The notes under the pieces are model-generated. The model did not search any database and was not told where the DNA came from. It saw only the letters and a list, made by a program, of their open reading frames with translations. Shown here in pieces: positions 37,375 to 46,151 of a DNA stretch of 64,000 bases; positions within the stretch are counted from its first letter, which is position 1; every line of letters starts with the position of its first letter. A program made the translations under genes and the position numbers. The stretch comes from a virus, in IMG/VR virus record IMGVR_UViG_3300042260_000232, positions 1 through 64,000 of that record. The stretch is one strand, 5' to 3'.

Positions 37375-39091
37375 CAATTTTTACCGAGTTCCACCAAGTA
37401 AGCGATGTATCGTATACACGTTTTGTGTTTGTAAGTATTCCAGTCACTGACGGAGATATAACCGTGTCATATTCATTTTTGGCAAAAGTTTCAATATCTT
37501 CGTTTCTTTTGCCATCAGGCGTGGAATAGACAAGAACGGCGGTATGTCCATCCATTGTAGTAGTTATTGAACGCTCTGCCAATGCAAGGGATTCAATGAT
37601 TGACTTGGCTTGTCCTTTTACCGAGGTTGAATAGCCAACATCATTTCTACTTATACCTTGGGTTATTTCATTTCTAAGAGTTTTCAAATCTGTTTTTCTT
37701 CTCAGAATTTGGTTCATGTAAGTTGCTGAGTATGTAGAAAATGCTTTGCTTTTGACCATTTTTACTGTGGAAGTTGGCTGCACATAATCAACAGTTGATA
37801 TGCCACTAGCCGAACCAAAAGATTGAAAGTTTGTAAGCGCGTTTTTAACCATGCTTATCTGACCAGTAACAGTCTGTATCGCAGAAAATGCTTCACTTAT
37901 AGGAGCTATCAATTTACTCAATGGAGAAGTTAGATATGCACTCATTGGCTGATATAGCATCGCAGATGGTATCATTGGAGATTGCGGAACACCAGGAGCA
38001 GTAAGAGTTGACTGTCTTGCTGCTGTTACCGCGTTCTGAACACTCAGTGGATTGGCACGTGGGTCAATAGAAGTGGATATGGCAGACGGTATGCTTGGAA
38101 GTGGTGTCGAATATTGTTGCAACGCAGAGGTTAATGTAGGACTTCCTGTTCTCAACAACACTGCCAGTTGGCATACGTCAAATGACGCTGCTGCGATTGC
38201 AAGTGCTTGCGCCATTTGAACCAAGCTGGACACCATGTTGAGAAGTCCAGATACTTCACTTGCAATCTGACTTGTGATGGAACTTATAAATCCAGTTGCC
38301 TTTGATACTAATTCGGAAACAGAGTTCATAGCACTTGTGAATACACTCATAATTGGACTCAACACACCAGATATTGCATTTATTATTCCAGCCGCACCAC
38401 CCTGAATTATGCCTATAATACTGCTTATTGGACCCATAAACGGGCGAATGAAATCCATTATAGGTTTCGTTACTCCTTCTAAGAAGCTGAATATCCCATC
38501 AAACGAGCCAGACAGTAATCCCATAAGTGCATTGAATTGGTTACAAGAATTATCTTGTTCTCCGAATTGTTTTGACATACTCACAAGACTATTTACATCT
38601 TGTATAGTTTGAACTAAATTCGATACTTGAGAATCCGTATGCGTTTGAACTTGGTCATACATGGGATATGCTTGACTTGGCAATCCAGAAGTTGATAGAA
38701 AACCAAGGCCAATGCCAGATGCTATAAAATAGTCAAGTATATCTTGGCGATAAAGGCTGGCGTTTATTGCAGAATTAAGTGCGTCAAGAAGCAAAACACC
38801 TTCGTCAGTTTCCATCGTATTGAATGAATTTCGTCCAGATTGAACTATATTGGTCAATGGGTTTGTGAACCCACCATTCAAAAGTTCATCGTTGATAGCA
38901 TTCAGTGCGGCTTGACGATTGTATTGCTCTTGTGCGGCATCTAATCTTGCACGTTCTTCGGCACTGAGTTCACTGAGTGAAGTAATATCATAATATTCCG
39001 CAGGGGTTTGGGAAATGCCATCAAAGGTATACGTCCCGCCGCCTTTTCTTACAAACTCTTGATATAAACGTTCATATTCTGATTCGCTCAT
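37370..39091 (-). CDS. Large virion structural protein next to the PAAR spike, 573 aa
   Basis: Start at 39091, two bases after the PAAR stop. Polar N-terminus (ESEYERLYQEFVRKGGGTYT), then a long Ser/Gly/Ala/Ile-rich central region with repeated small hydrophobic segments (GPISSIIGIIQGGAAGIINA), then a mixed C-terminus. Proteins of this kind adjoin gp5/PAAR genes in T4-like marine phages and are annotated as structural. A baseplate-hub or tail-tip role is likely but unproven. The hydrophobic centre could touch membrane. Confidence 0.65.
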   Translation of the reverse strand: MSESEYERLYQEFVRKGGGTYTFDGISQTPAEYYDITSLSELSAEERARLDAAQEQYNRQAALNAINDELLNGGFTNPLTNIVQSGRNSFNTMETDEGVLLLDALNSAINASLYRQDILDYFIASGIGLGFLSTSGLPSQAYPMYDQVQTHTDSQVSNLVQTIQDVNSLVSMSKQFGEQDNSCNQFNALMGLLSGSFDGIFSFLEGVTKPIMDFIRPFMGPISSIIGIIQGGAAGIINAISGVLSPIMSVFTSAMNSVSELVSKATGFISSITSQIASEVSGLLNMVSSLVQMAQALAIAAASFDVCQLAVLLRTGSPTLTSALQQYSTPLPSIPSAISTSIDPRANPLSVQNAVTAARQSTLTAPGVPQSPMIPSAMLYQPMSAYLTSPLSKLIAPISEAFSAIQTVTGQISMVKNALTNFQSFGSASGISTVDYVQPTSTVKMVKSKAFSTYSATYMNQILRRKTDLKTLRNEITQGISRNDVGYSTSVKGQAKSIIESLALAERSITTTMDGHTAVLVYSTPDGKRNEDIETFAKNEYDTVISPSVTGILTNTKRVYDTSLTWWNSVKIG

Positions 39092-39093
39092 TT

Positions 39094-39387
39094 TTACCCC
39101 AACATTACCTTTGACGATCCAGATGTAATAATAACTCCACAAGCATGTGCGTCACCGACTCTTCCGACCTGTTTCCCCTCAACGAATACCTTTGATGAGC
39201 CATTCGTTAGAACGGTAACGTGAGGTATGCAAAATGGCGGGACACCATGTGGAAATGTGCTATGCCCCACACAATACACCATTTTGTTCTCAACAAGAAC
39301 CTTTGACGACCCAACACCACACTGGCCTGGGCCACAGGGAGAGTGCGGAGATATGGGGTCAGTGGTTCTTGCGATCTGTTTTGCCAT
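39094..39387 (-). CDS. PAAR-repeat spike-tip protein
   Basis: 97 aa. Repeats of G-S-S-K-V and P-H-x motifs (PISPHSPCGPGQCG, GSSKVLVENK, PFCIPHVTVLTNGSSK, VGDAHACG) are those of PAAR proteins, which cap the central spike (T4 gp5.4) with a metal-stabilised cone. It pierces the host envelope on contraction. ATG overlaps the upstream stop. Confidence 0.92.
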   Translation of the reverse strand: MAKQIARTTDPISPHSPCGPGQCGVGSSKVLVENKMVYCVGHSTFPHGVPPFCIPHVTVLTNGSSKVFVEGKQVGRVGDAHACGVIITSGSSKVMLG

Positions 39388-39704
39388 TAGATTATAAGTC
39401 CTGATGTTTCTGGGACAACTAGACCAGATGTCGCCGCACCGTATGCGGTTGAAATCTCACTACGAGCAGACAAGATTGACACAATAGCACCTAGTCGGAT
39501 ACTGACTTCACCATCGCTGTTACCAGTCATAGTGAAAGGTTGAAACGCTGCACCCTGTGGACCAATTGCAAGTGTCAATGGCTTTTTGATAGTGACGTTA
39601 TACATATCCTCTTTGATATACCGCCCAATTAGTTCTTGTCCATTGATAAGAGAAACCGTTACGGTATCGTTTGGTTTATGTGTTTTTTCTGTAAGCATTT
39701 TCAT
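39387..39704 (-). CDS. Sm-like-fold virion-associated protein, 105 aa
   Basis: NDTVTVSLINGQELIGRYIK followed by VTIKKPLTLAIGPQG resembles the strand pattern of an Sm/LSm barrel (V.v.l.dG..i.G......vtl..P), as in small conserved proteins near baseplate genes of T4-like cyanophages. ATGA overlap with the upstream gene. Role unknown. Confidence 0.65.
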   Translation of the reverse strand: MKMLTEKTHKPNDTVTVSLINGQELIGRYIKEDMYNVTIKKPLTLAIGPQGAAFQPFTMTGNSDGEVSIRLGAIVSILSARSEISTAYGAATSGLVVPETSGLII

Positions 39705-40147
39705 CCCTGATTGTTATGTTTAATTGCATTAATAATATCATATTTATTATGCACTTCTAGTATACTCAAATCGTTTTTTACGTCTTCGTATAGTTCTACT
39801 TCGCCACTTGCTCTATTTAGTATGTATCCATCTACGTATGCAACCAAATAAATGTTTGAATGGTATAAATCATGGACTAGCCACAATTCCACATCTTTGT
39901 CTTCGTCGGCATAAAATATGGTGAAAAATATACCTAATCCGTTGCCGCTCTTTGTGTAATAACCATCGTTAATATATTGCCACACATCGGTCCACGTTGA
40001 CATATCGTCAAAGTTGAAACCATTAATGTGATATTTTGTGGATTCCCACCAATTCAAAACCTTTTGCAAATTTTCTTTATTGAAATTCTTTTGTAGTTCT
40101 AGTCTTACTTCACGCCATTTAAATAGCATGTCTGCTTTGTCTGTCAT
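39701..40147 (-). CDS. Conserved T4-like phage protein, 148 aa
   Basis: WQYINDGYYTKSGNGLGIFF, then YADEDKDVELWLVHDLYHSN and VAYVDGYILNRASGE. This W..I....Y...G..LG.F.T...AD...D.ELW.V.D pattern is seen next to tail genes in marine T4-like phages. It is probably a small structural or assembly protein. Neighbouring starts and stops are packed closely. Confidence 0.6.
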   Translation of the reverse strand: MTDKADMLFKWREVRLELQKNFNKENLQKVLNWWESTKYHINGFNFDDMSTWTDVWQYINDGYYTKSGNGLGIFFTIFYADEDKDVELWLVHDLYHSNIYLVAYVDGYILNRASGEVELYEDVKNDLSILEVHNKYDIINAIKHNNQG

Positions 40148-40927
40148 TTACATTGACCATCTCTTCACTGTATATGTTATGCTTGTTATGAAATCTGGCA
40201 ATTGAGTATATGCAACTTGCATATAAGCATCGGTGTATTGAACATCAAACGATATGTTTGAAAATTCTTCAACTTGAGGGAAAGAATCTCCATCATCTTG
40301 CCAAATTTCAGTATTTTCGTCTGTTAGTTTTCCTTGTGTTATTCCTTGTGGAATACCATTGATGACACGTATAGTTCCAACTCTTACATATGTGATAGTT
40401 CCATTGGTTTGCTTCAATGAATAATCGATAAAAAATGAAGTGCATACATTCATATCATATGACAGGAACACGCCACTTTCTCCAGTAAGAACCTTTGAAT
40501 ACAAACTGGAACGAAGGCCAGTTGATTGGTCCAAACTTGATAGGTGCTGATCCGCAAACAGTTGGTTGAAACTGTTTTCAGTGATGATTTCTACGTTGCG
40601 TCTTGCACGAGCATAAAGACCAACATTGAATGATGCAGATACTTGCATCGCAGATAGTAGTGCGTTCACATCGTCTACGTTGCGTATAACTAAATCTTCA
40701 TCAATAACCAATCCTGGTTGTGGACATTCTGAACTACTCAACCAAGATTGAATGGTAGCATGTGCGTTTGCGAATGGATCAAAAACAATTTCATTCAACG
40801 CATCATCAGTTCCGATGAACAATTGGTTGGTGTCGGTAGTAAAACCTTGTTCCGCAGTTTGTAGAGTGTCACCTGTGATTTCTGAACGAAGACCACGGCG
40901 TATAATTATTATATCATAATCAGCCAT
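40148..40927 (-). CDS. Fibre-type virion protein, 259 aa
   Basis: IIRRGLRSEITGDTLQTAEQ, then GFTTDTNQLFIGTDDALNEI and VFDPFANAHATIQSWL. The T..T...GE.gF.TDTN.L.IGTD motif is typical of phage fibre or major-tropism-type N-terminal regions. The C-terminal half is beta-rich. Late promoter at 40950-40957. It could be a short tail or head fibre. Confidence 0.65.
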   Translation of the reverse strand: MADYDIIIIRRGLRSEITGDTLQTAEQGFTTDTNQLFIGTDDALNEIVFDPFANAHATIQSWLSSSECPQPGLVIDEDLVIRNVDDVNALLSAMQVSASFNVGLYARARRNVEIITENSFNQLFADQHLSSLDQSTGLRSSLYSKVLTGESGVFLSYDMNVCTSFFIDYSLKQTNGTITYVRVGTIRVINGIPQGITQGKLTDENTEIWQDDGDSFPQVEEFSNISFDVQYTDAYMQVAYTQLPDFITSITYTVKRWSM

Positions 40928-40942
40928 CATATAACTCCTAAG

Positions 40943-41632
40943 TTATATGTATTTATCATAGTATGCTTGAACTTTCAAAGCCCATTGCTCTGAATAGTGT
41001 TCAAACTCGTCGCCCTCAATAACAAACTCTTGGTAGTTTCCGTAGTTACCTTCGTCCCAACCAATCATCATAATCACAATGTTTTTAATATTACTACCGT
41101 AAACAAAATTGTGAGCGGCTGCGTAGGCTGCACCCTGAAGGAAGTAGTCAGTAATCCATTCTTTCTTCTTTGCCTTGCGACTTGTCTTGAAGTCAATAAT
41201 AGATTCTTTGCCTTTCCACAGTCCAACGCAGTCTGTAGTCCCTGCATATAGTTGCGGATAGTATAGAGGAACTTCCGTCCCCCATACTTCGTTTACGTTT
41301 GACAATCCCTTTTCAATTACAATGTCTGAAAGGGCTTTTGCTTTTAAGTAGATTAGGTTTGAACCTTCGGGACGAGATTCAGAAAGAATATGCTGTTCAA
41401 TATGCTTGTGAACAATAGTTCCAATATTGGCAGATTCTTTAGTGATTTGTGCGGCTGCTTCTTCACCAACAGATGCCCGCCACTCTTTAAGGAAAGTTTT
41501 ATCTTTCAATGCGTCAAGAATAGTGGTGACGCTTGGAACAGGTTCGTCGGCAGACCCTTCAAGGACATACCGACGAAACCCATTTTTTTCTATACGCGAT
41601 AGTTTTTGATATGTGAATTTTTCATTTAGCAT
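40943..41632 (-). CDS. PD-(D/E)XK exonuclease (MGME1/Cas4-like)
   Basis: 229 aa. VPSVTTILDALKDKTFLKEW and ANIGTIVHKHIEQHI form the N-terminal helices; LYAGTTDCVGLWKGK then SIIDFKTSRKAKKKEWITDY give D134, D147 and K149, followed by YFLQGAAYAAAHN (the Q/Y motif). This matches MGME1-type single-strand exonucleases found in T4-like cyanophages. Role: replication or recombination, end processing. Confidence 0.85.
   Translation of the reverse strand: MLNEKFTYQKLSRIEKNGFRRYVLEGSADEPVPSVTTILDALKDKTFLKEWRASVGEEAAAQITKESANIGTIVHKHIEQHILSESRPEGSNLIYLKAKALSDIVIEKGLSNVNEVWGTEVPLYYPQLYAGTTDCVGLWKGKESIIDFKTSRKAKKKEWITDYFLQGAAYAAAHNFVYGSNIKNIVIMMIGWDEGNYGNYQEFVIEGDEFEHYSEQWALKVQAYYDKYI
40950..40957 (-). promoter_or_regulatory. 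Late promoter GATAAATA
   Basis: Minus strand, 22 bases before the ATG pair at 40930/40927. Confidence 0.65.
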
Positions 41633-41661
41633 ACGGTCAGTATACTACACTCTTTCAACAA

Positions 41662-41910
41662 TCACAAGTGTTTTTTCAACTCTTCGATCATTTTGGCTTT
41701 AGTTTTGCGCATGTCAACACTGACGCCCAGCTTTGACAATGCCCATTCTTCAATCGCAGCTTTTGTCATTTTTTCAAAAGCTGGTAGTTCAGCCTTAATT
41801 TCTTCTTTGACCTGATTTGCGGTGACAACAATCGGGGTGGTTTTGATTGCACCAGCTATAATACTTTGAATCATCTTTTTTAACTTTACCGCGCTCTCGT
41901 ATATTTTCAT
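41662..41910 (-). CDS. Small helical virion-type protein, 82 aa
   Basis: MKIYESAVKLKKMIQSIIAG begins like the capsid-targeting N-termini elsewhere. The rest is helical, with a C-terminal EHF-like or SAP-like helix pair (FEKMTKAAIEEWALSKLGVS ... KAKMIEELKKHL) resembling Rho-N/SAP-type DNA-binding ends. AAGGG precedes the ATG. Probably packaged or head-associated. Confidence 0.55.
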   Translation of the reverse strand: MKIYESAVKLKKMIQSIIAGAIKTTPIVVTANQVKEEIKAELPAFEKMTKAAIEEWALSKLGVSVDMRKTKAKMIEELKKHL

Positions 41911-41911
41911 A

Positions 41912-42235
41912 TTAAATACCCTTTCTAGATGCTGATATTGCCATATTATGAACTTTCATCTTGGCCTCATCCGCTGATAGATCGTTAGAGGTCGGAGCAC
42001 CTTTCAGATCAATACTATCTATTGTAGCATTTTGAATATACTTATTATCCGCAAGCATGTCCACCAAAGCCTCTGGGGTTACGCTATGTCCCAAACGGTC
42101 TAATTCGTTTGACAACATATCAGTGGCAATGGTGTATATGCCATTCGCTTTCAAGCGAGTCAAATACATATTCAAGTCATTGTTAAGTTGAACTGCGTAG
42201 TTTTCGCCCTCGCTCAAAAGTGTAGATATTTTCAT
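41912..42235 (-). CDS. Virion-type protein with capsid-targeting N-terminus, 107 aa
   Basis: MKISTLLSEGENYAV contains L-S-E|G, a good match to the T4 head-protease cleavage rule (I/L)xE. A helical body follows (NNDLNMYLTRLKANGIYTIA, MLSNELDRLGHSVTPEALVD). Similar proteins are present in the structural regions of marine T4-like phages. Function unknown. Confidence 0.6.
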   Translation of the reverse strand: MKISTLLSEGENYAVQLNNDLNMYLTRLKANGIYTIATDMLSNELDRLGHSVTPEALVDMLADNKYIQNATIDSIDLKGAPTSNDLSADEAKMKVHNMAISASRKGI

Positions 42236-42236
42236 A

Positions 42237-43550
42237 TTAGCGTCTCGCTCTGCCTAGTGGTTCTTCCTTTGGGCCAGACATAGCTTCATCGCCACCAACT
42301 ACGTCAGTGTCAATATCTGCTTCAATATCATCTTCAAAATCATCTGCCATGTCGCCGCCAATGTCTTCGCTTGATGGTGCCATAGTGTCGGTTGCTGGTT
42401 GCTCACCAGATAGAACCAATACTGCGTTATTTACTGCGTCTTTTGCAGAACGTGCATTATCTAGTAGACCGCTGATTGCCTCGTCAACGCTTGATTTGAA
42501 GGTTGTTGATTGGTCTGCGCCATGTGAATATGCCATTTGGTCAGCTAGTGGTCCAAGTTGATCGTTCTGAATCTTACCTAGCTTTTCAATAATGTCCTGT
42601 AGTTCATCAACAATACCACGTGCTGCCATTGTGATTTCTGCTGATGCTGCATCACCTTCTAGTAGTGAGTTTAGTTGTGAAAGTAGAACACGCTGTAGAG
42701 TTACAGATTCGTTGACTTTTTTGACTTTGTATTCGTCTTTTTTATTCGCGGCTCTCATCGCATCACCATGATTATCGTGTGATGAAACTACTTTGCCATT
42801 GCCGTTTACAACGTTGTATTTGCCTTTTTTTGAACCAGCTTCATCTTTTTTGTCTTGAACTGATTTTGCTTGACCCATATCAACTTCGTTGACTTTCTTT
42901 TTCTTGTCATAATTAGCCTTCCACTTGTCATATTCTTTAGTGCCTGGCTGTGGTGCGGGTTTGTTTGACTTGCTACTAACACCGCCATACTTATTGGTCT
43001 TTGTAGTGCCATATGCAGTCTTGATACCGGCTTCGTCAACTTTCTTTTTCTTGTCATCGAGTGCTTTTTTCATTGGCTCTTTTTTGTTGCCATCTTTATC
43101 AACGTCAAGGAAGTCTGGCTTTGCTGCTTCACCAATACGCTGATTAGCTCGCTTGATGCCGTTGTGACGCTTAGTGTTACGCTTTTGCAAGCGGTTGATT
43201 TCACTTGCTGCGTTTGCAGATTGGTCATCCGTTCCATAACGATGCATTCTGACATTACGGTCAATGTCATCATCGTTGAACTCCATATCCATCTTAGCAC
43301 GTTTCTTATAACGCTTTGCTAGGTCTGCTGAAACTTCATCCATACGGACATGCAGTAGTGCCTTGATTGCTTCTAGCATCATGGTGGTTTCTACATAGTT
43401 CTTGCCAGACTCTTGCATTACTTCTAGTTTTGCTTTTGCCTTTTGCAGTTCCTTGATGTCGCCTTCAACAGTATAGCCAAAGTTTTCTTTTAGGTAATCA
43501 TTCAAGCGTGATGACACGCGAATGGATGTTGGTGTAAAAAATTTATTCAT
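42237..43550 (-). CDS. Large lysine-rich virion protein (cyanophage-type head protein)
   Basis: 437 aa. Three parts: a helical N-terminus (PTSIRVSSRLNDYLKENFGY, KAKLEVMQESGKNYV), a Lys-rich repetitive middle (FLDVDKDGNKKEPMKKALDD, then several K-K-V-x-E repeats) and an acidic C-terminus (ADDFEDDIEADIDTDVVGGD). The DFLD.DKDGNKKEPMKKA box is a signature of virion proteins in marine T4-like phages. It may pack DNA in the head or act as scaffold. Late promoter at 43579-43586. Confidence 0.7.
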   Translation of the reverse strand: MNKFFTPTSIRVSSRLNDYLKENFGYTVEGDIKELQKAKAKLEVMQESGKNYVETTMMLEAIKALLHVRMDEVSADLAKRYKKRAKMDMEFNDDDIDRNVRMHRYGTDDQSANAASEINRLQKRNTKRHNGIKRANQRIGEAAKPDFLDVDKDGNKKEPMKKALDDKKKKVDEAGIKTAYGTTKTNKYGGVSSKSNKPAPQPGTKEYDKWKANYDKKKKVNEVDMGQAKSVQDKKDEAGSKKGKYNVVNGNGKVVSSHDNHGDAMRAANKKDEYKVKKVNESVTLQRVLLSQLNSLLEGDAASAEITMAARGIVDELQDIIEKLGKIQNDQLGPLADQMAYSHGADQSTTFKSSVDEAISGLLDNARSAKDAVNNAVLVLSGEQPATDTMAPSSEDIGGDMADDFEDDIEADIDTDVVGGDEAMSGPKEEPLGRARR

Positions 43551-43578
43551 GTTGTAACCCCTATATTACTTGATATAG

Positions 43579-43586
43579 TATTTATC
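43579..43586 (-). promoter_or_regulatory. Late promoter GATAAATA
   Basis: Minus strand, 29 bases before ATG 43550. Confidence 0.65.
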
Positions 43587-44196
43587 TTTTATTTTCGTAG
43601 AGTGCTTTGATTTGCATACGCGCTGCTTGTGCTTCCGATTTAGCACGGTCAAATCTTGCTTCGGCTATATCCATCTTGGTTGTGTCGCCTCGTTTTTTTG
43701 CGGTATTGTATGAACGCTTATGAGAAATAGCATCATAATAATATGTTTCAAATACAGCATTTGATGAAATAATTTTTGTTATTTCGGCGGAATTGATTTT
43801 CTTTCCTTCGTTCAAGTAGTTTGCCAAAAGATAAGCAGTCTCGTATAGTCTTAGACCTTCAAACAATGTATCCTGTGAACGCATGTCTCTAATATCGTAT
43901 AACTCTTTGTCATTTTTTTCAATACTAAAAACACCAACGGCAACTCCATTGTCAATTTTTGTTGACTCATTGATTGTGCTTACTACTTTTTTAGCAACAT
44001 TTTGGCTTGCTCCATAAAAGTTTTTTAGTATGCCTTCCATCGCTTTTACATCATCAGATGACACCCCTGGCTTCAAGTCAATTGGACTGCCAGACGAAAC
44101 TGATGATGGTTGTGATTTCAAGCCTGATGTGTCACCATTCAACGCTTTTAGTATGTTTGTCATTGCATTTACATCTTGCCTACTTGGTGCTGTCAT
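43582..44196 (-). CDS. Virion-type protein with duplicated N-terminal motif, 204 aa
   Basis: GGAGGATAAT precedes the ATG at 44196. The motif DVNAMTNILKALNG recurs about 37 residues later as DVKAMEGILKNFYG, a short internal repeat that could bind a head protein. Then comes a helical domain (LRLYETAYLLANYLNEGKKI ... RFDRAKSEAQAARMQIKALY). Similar proteins occur in cyanophage structural regions. Function unknown. Confidence 0.65.
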   Translation of the reverse strand: MTAPSRQDVNAMTNILKALNGDTSGLKSQPSSVSSGSPIDLKPGVSSDDVKAMEGILKNFYGASQNVAKKVVSTINESTKIDNGVAVGVFSIEKNDKELYDIRDMRSQDTLFEGLRLYETAYLLANYLNEGKKINSAEITKIISSNAVFETYYYDAISHKRSYNTAKKRGDTTKMDIAEARFDRAKSEAQAARMQIKALYENKR

Positions 44197-44208
44197 ATTA
44201 TCCTCCGA

Positions 44209-44403
44209 TTATACCATTTTGAAACCTCGTAAAGTTGGGTTCAGCACTCCCTTCTTTACAAGTCCTTCTGCAAGCACGACTTGACGATCTGACAATTGAG
44301 CCTCGCTCACATAGTCAGTCTCATTGAAAAATTCTTCAATCAAATCGTATTCTTCTTCGGAAATCATAACATACAGACCTCCTAAAACTTCGGTTAGACG
44401 CAT
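44209..44403 (-). CDS. Small virion-type protein, 64 aa
   Basis: MRLTEVLGGLYVMISEEEYD resembles the late-gene N-terminal peptide family, but no clear (I/L)xE site is visible within the first ten residues. The body is acidic and helical (LIEEFFNETDYVSEAQLSDR). AAGGGGG precedes the ATG at 44403. Function unknown. Confidence 0.6.
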   Translation of the reverse strand: MRLTEVLGGLYVMISEEEYDLIEEFFNETDYVSEAQLSDRQVVLAEGLVKKGVLNPTLRGFKMV

Positions 44404-44964
44404 TTATGCCCCCTTGTTCAATCTATTTAGCAGTTGTCTGAACTGCGCTGCGGTTCTTGGGTCTTGAGCAAGTGCATCCACTGCTGCGGCTTGTGTAGCC
44501 AAAGACTTTCTCTGCACTGGGTTCAACGGTTTTGCATTTGATGCTGCGTCAATTGCACTCGCTGCTTGTTGTGCGGATGCTCCACCAAGATTTTTCTTTC
44601 CTAGCTTTTGCATTGCCATAACACGTTGTTGCTGTGATTGCATTGGAGTCTGTGTTGGTTCAACATCTGTTACGCCTTGACTGTCGCCCTGTCCAACAGG
44701 CTGTCCTTTTTGTGCTCTCATCTGTGCAGGAGAAACAGTGCCACCCATGTTGTATTCTAGGGTAACGCCAAGTATCTCTTTCAAAGTGTCAGCATCTTGA
44801 TTTTTCAATGCTTTCATAACATCAATATAATCAGTGAATTTCATGGTTTTCATTTTCTGTCTTACGTCTTCAATCTTCACACCAGAAAGTTGAGAAATTT
44901 CTTCGTAATTTCTCTCAATGCCTTCAGACATCATTGACATTTTAATTCTATTTCCCAATTCCAT
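44404..44964 (-). CDS. Virion-type protein, Gln/Ala-rich, 186 aa
   Basis: MELGNRIKMSMMSEGIERNY, a helical segment (VKIEDVRQKMKTMKFTDYID), then a Pro/Gln/Ala linker (AQMRAQKGQPVGQGDSQGV) and a helical end (PVQRKSLATQAAAVDALAQD). It sits in the late structural cluster. No family is named. Confidence 0.6.
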   Translation of the reverse strand: MELGNRIKMSMMSEGIERNYEEISQLSGVKIEDVRQKMKTMKFTDYIDVMKALKNQDADTLKEILGVTLEYNMGGTVSPAQMRAQKGQPVGQGDSQGVTDVEPTQTPMQSQQQRVMAMQKLGKKNLGGASAQQAASAIDAASNAKPLNPVQRKSLATQAAAVDALAQDPRTAAQFRQLLNRLNKGA

Positions 44965-44972
44965 GTTTTATC

Positions 44973-45251
44973 TCACTTATTTAATGTCTTCAGCATACGG
45001 CTGGCAGGATTTAATTTTTTTGTAGCTTTTGATTTTTTAGCGATTCTCGCACCCATTTTTGCCTTTGTTCTGGCAAGAACGAAACGCTTCTTTATATCAA
45101 CTGGCTTAAAACATGCCGATGGGTTAGACACAGTTTTTCCAGCCAATCTACCAGAACTACAACGATACTTACGAACAACCTGTTTGCCTTTGCGGGCATA
45201 TACAAGTTTGGCTTCTTCCAATGTTTCTTCAAACAATTCTTCCAATATCAT
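44973..45251 (-). CDS. Basic internal-head-type protein with capsid-targeting N-terminus, 92 aa
   Basis: Start at 45251 overlaps the upstream stop (TAATG). MILEELFEETLEEAKLVYAR has L-E-E|A as a candidate cleavage site. The rest is very basic: VVRKYRCSSGRLAGKTVSNP, then RTKAKMGARIAKKSKATKKL and NPASRMLKTLN. This R.KYRC.SG...G..V..P..C ... K..MG.RIAKK..... NPAS... pattern is widespread in marine T4-like phages. A DNA-contacting head protein is likely. Confidence 0.75.
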   Translation of the reverse strand: MILEELFEETLEEAKLVYARKGKQVVRKYRCSSGRLAGKTVSNPSACFKPVDIKKRFVLARTKAKMGARIAKKSKATKKLNPASRMLKTLNK

Positions 45252-45499
45252 TACAACACCTTGAATACTGTTGATAGTAACGCGATCAGCATCGTGCCGA
45301 AAAGAGTAGATGCAGTCCATACGATTATTTTTTTAATCTCACTGAACTCATCTTTTGTATCAGACGCAAGTTTTTCCACAGACTTCTCAATACGAGCAAG
45401 CCCTTGCTCTAAATTCTGATAACGCATATGTGAGGCTGCTACATGAACCTCTAAATTTTTCATTTCTATTTCTGCTAACTTTGGATCAATCGGTTCCAT
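45251..45499 (-). CDS. Haemolysin XhlA-like, C-terminal membrane anchor
   Basis: 82 aa from ATG 45499 (GGGAG 7 bases upstream; an earlier ATG at 45520 lacks one). Coiled-coil region (VAASHMRYQNLEQGLARIEK, SVEKLASDTKDEFSEIKK), then one transmembrane segment (IVWTASTLFGTMLIALLSTV). This layout matches the XhlA family, which works with holins and endolysins in Bacillus phage PBSX. A lysis-accessory role is possible. Late promoter at 45535-45542. Confidence 0.65.
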   Translation of the reverse strand: MEPIDPKLAEIEMKNLEVHVAASHMRYQNLEQGLARIEKSVEKLASDTKDEFSEIKKIIVWTASTLFGTMLIALLSTVFKVL

Positions 45500-45534
45500 A
45501 TCAAACTCCCATCTTGGCATGTCTGCCTATACAG

Positions 45535-45598
45535 TATTTATCATTTGATACTACCAATAATATTCCAATAAAAAGCCCAGAGGCCGAAACCTCTGGGG
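45535..45598 (-). terminator. Terminator followed by a late promoter
   Basis: Minus strand: CCCAGAGG-TTTCGG-CCTCTGGGCTTTTT (45597-45571), then 30 bases on GATAAATACTG (45542-45535). Confidence 0.8.
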
Positions 45599-45661
45599 TG
45601 CATTATTGACTTAGTTTACCATATTATTAGAGGGTTATTCAACAATAACGCGGGGACGCCA

Positions 45662-46057
45662 TTATAGAAGATCAGACATTAGAAATTCAATGTTTGACCC
45701 GACTTCAAGCAATACTCCATCAATCGTAACGCCATCAAACAGTTCTGCAAGAATTGCAACATTGTCTCCGTTACGAGCAAAAACGTGTCCATGCTCAACG
45801 GCAAACTTGAAAATGTATCCATTTCCAGATAGTGTTGGTGCATAATCATCCAACACTACTGAAATTGGATTGTTCATTAGAACTGGTTGTGCTACTAAGT
45901 TAATTAGATTTACTACATCGTCAAAGTTTTGCTGTGATTGATCAAGTATGTTTCCCGATGCAGTAATGTCAACTGCATCAGTGATATACAAAGTGTAAAA
46001 GTTTAAATTGCCAGTTAGGTGCTCACTTGCACTTGCGGCTCCATGTATTCTTGACAT
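45662..46057 (-). CDS. Virion-type protein, 131 aa, related to 46152-46412
   Basis: AAGGAG precedes the ATG. The N-terminus IHGAASASEHLTGNLNFYTL shares the LTGNLN-x-x-T segment with the protein encoded next to it, so they look like a diverged pair. Beta-rich body. Each gene has its own late promoter and terminator, which suggests high expression, as for decoration or fibre subunits. Function unknown. Confidence 0.6.
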   Translation of the reverse strand: MSRIHGAASASEHLTGNLNFYTLYITDAVDITASGNILDQSQQNFDDVVNLINLVAQPVLMNNPISVVLDDYAPTLSGNGYIFKFAVEHGHVFARNGDNVAILAELFDGVTIDGVLLEVGSNIEFLMSDLL

Positions 46058-46078
46058 TTGCCATCTCCTTATATATCA

Positions 46079-46129
46079 TATTTATCTTATATAATCAATA
46101 AAAAAAGACCTAGCCGAAGCTAGGTCTTC
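46079..46129 (-). terminator. Terminator fused to a late promoter
   Basis: Minus strand: AAGACCTAGC-TTCG-GCTAGGTCTTTTTTT, then GATAAATA (46086-46079) for the gene at 46057. Confidence 0.88.
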
Positions 46130-46151
46130 ATCTTGTAATACTAATGTGGTA

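Noticed and set aside
42900-43100. Repetitive K-K-V-x-E coding repeats considered as DNA repeats or an origin
   Set aside because: The repetition follows codon phase in a lysine-rich virion protein; no direct DNA repeats or origin features stand out beyond that.
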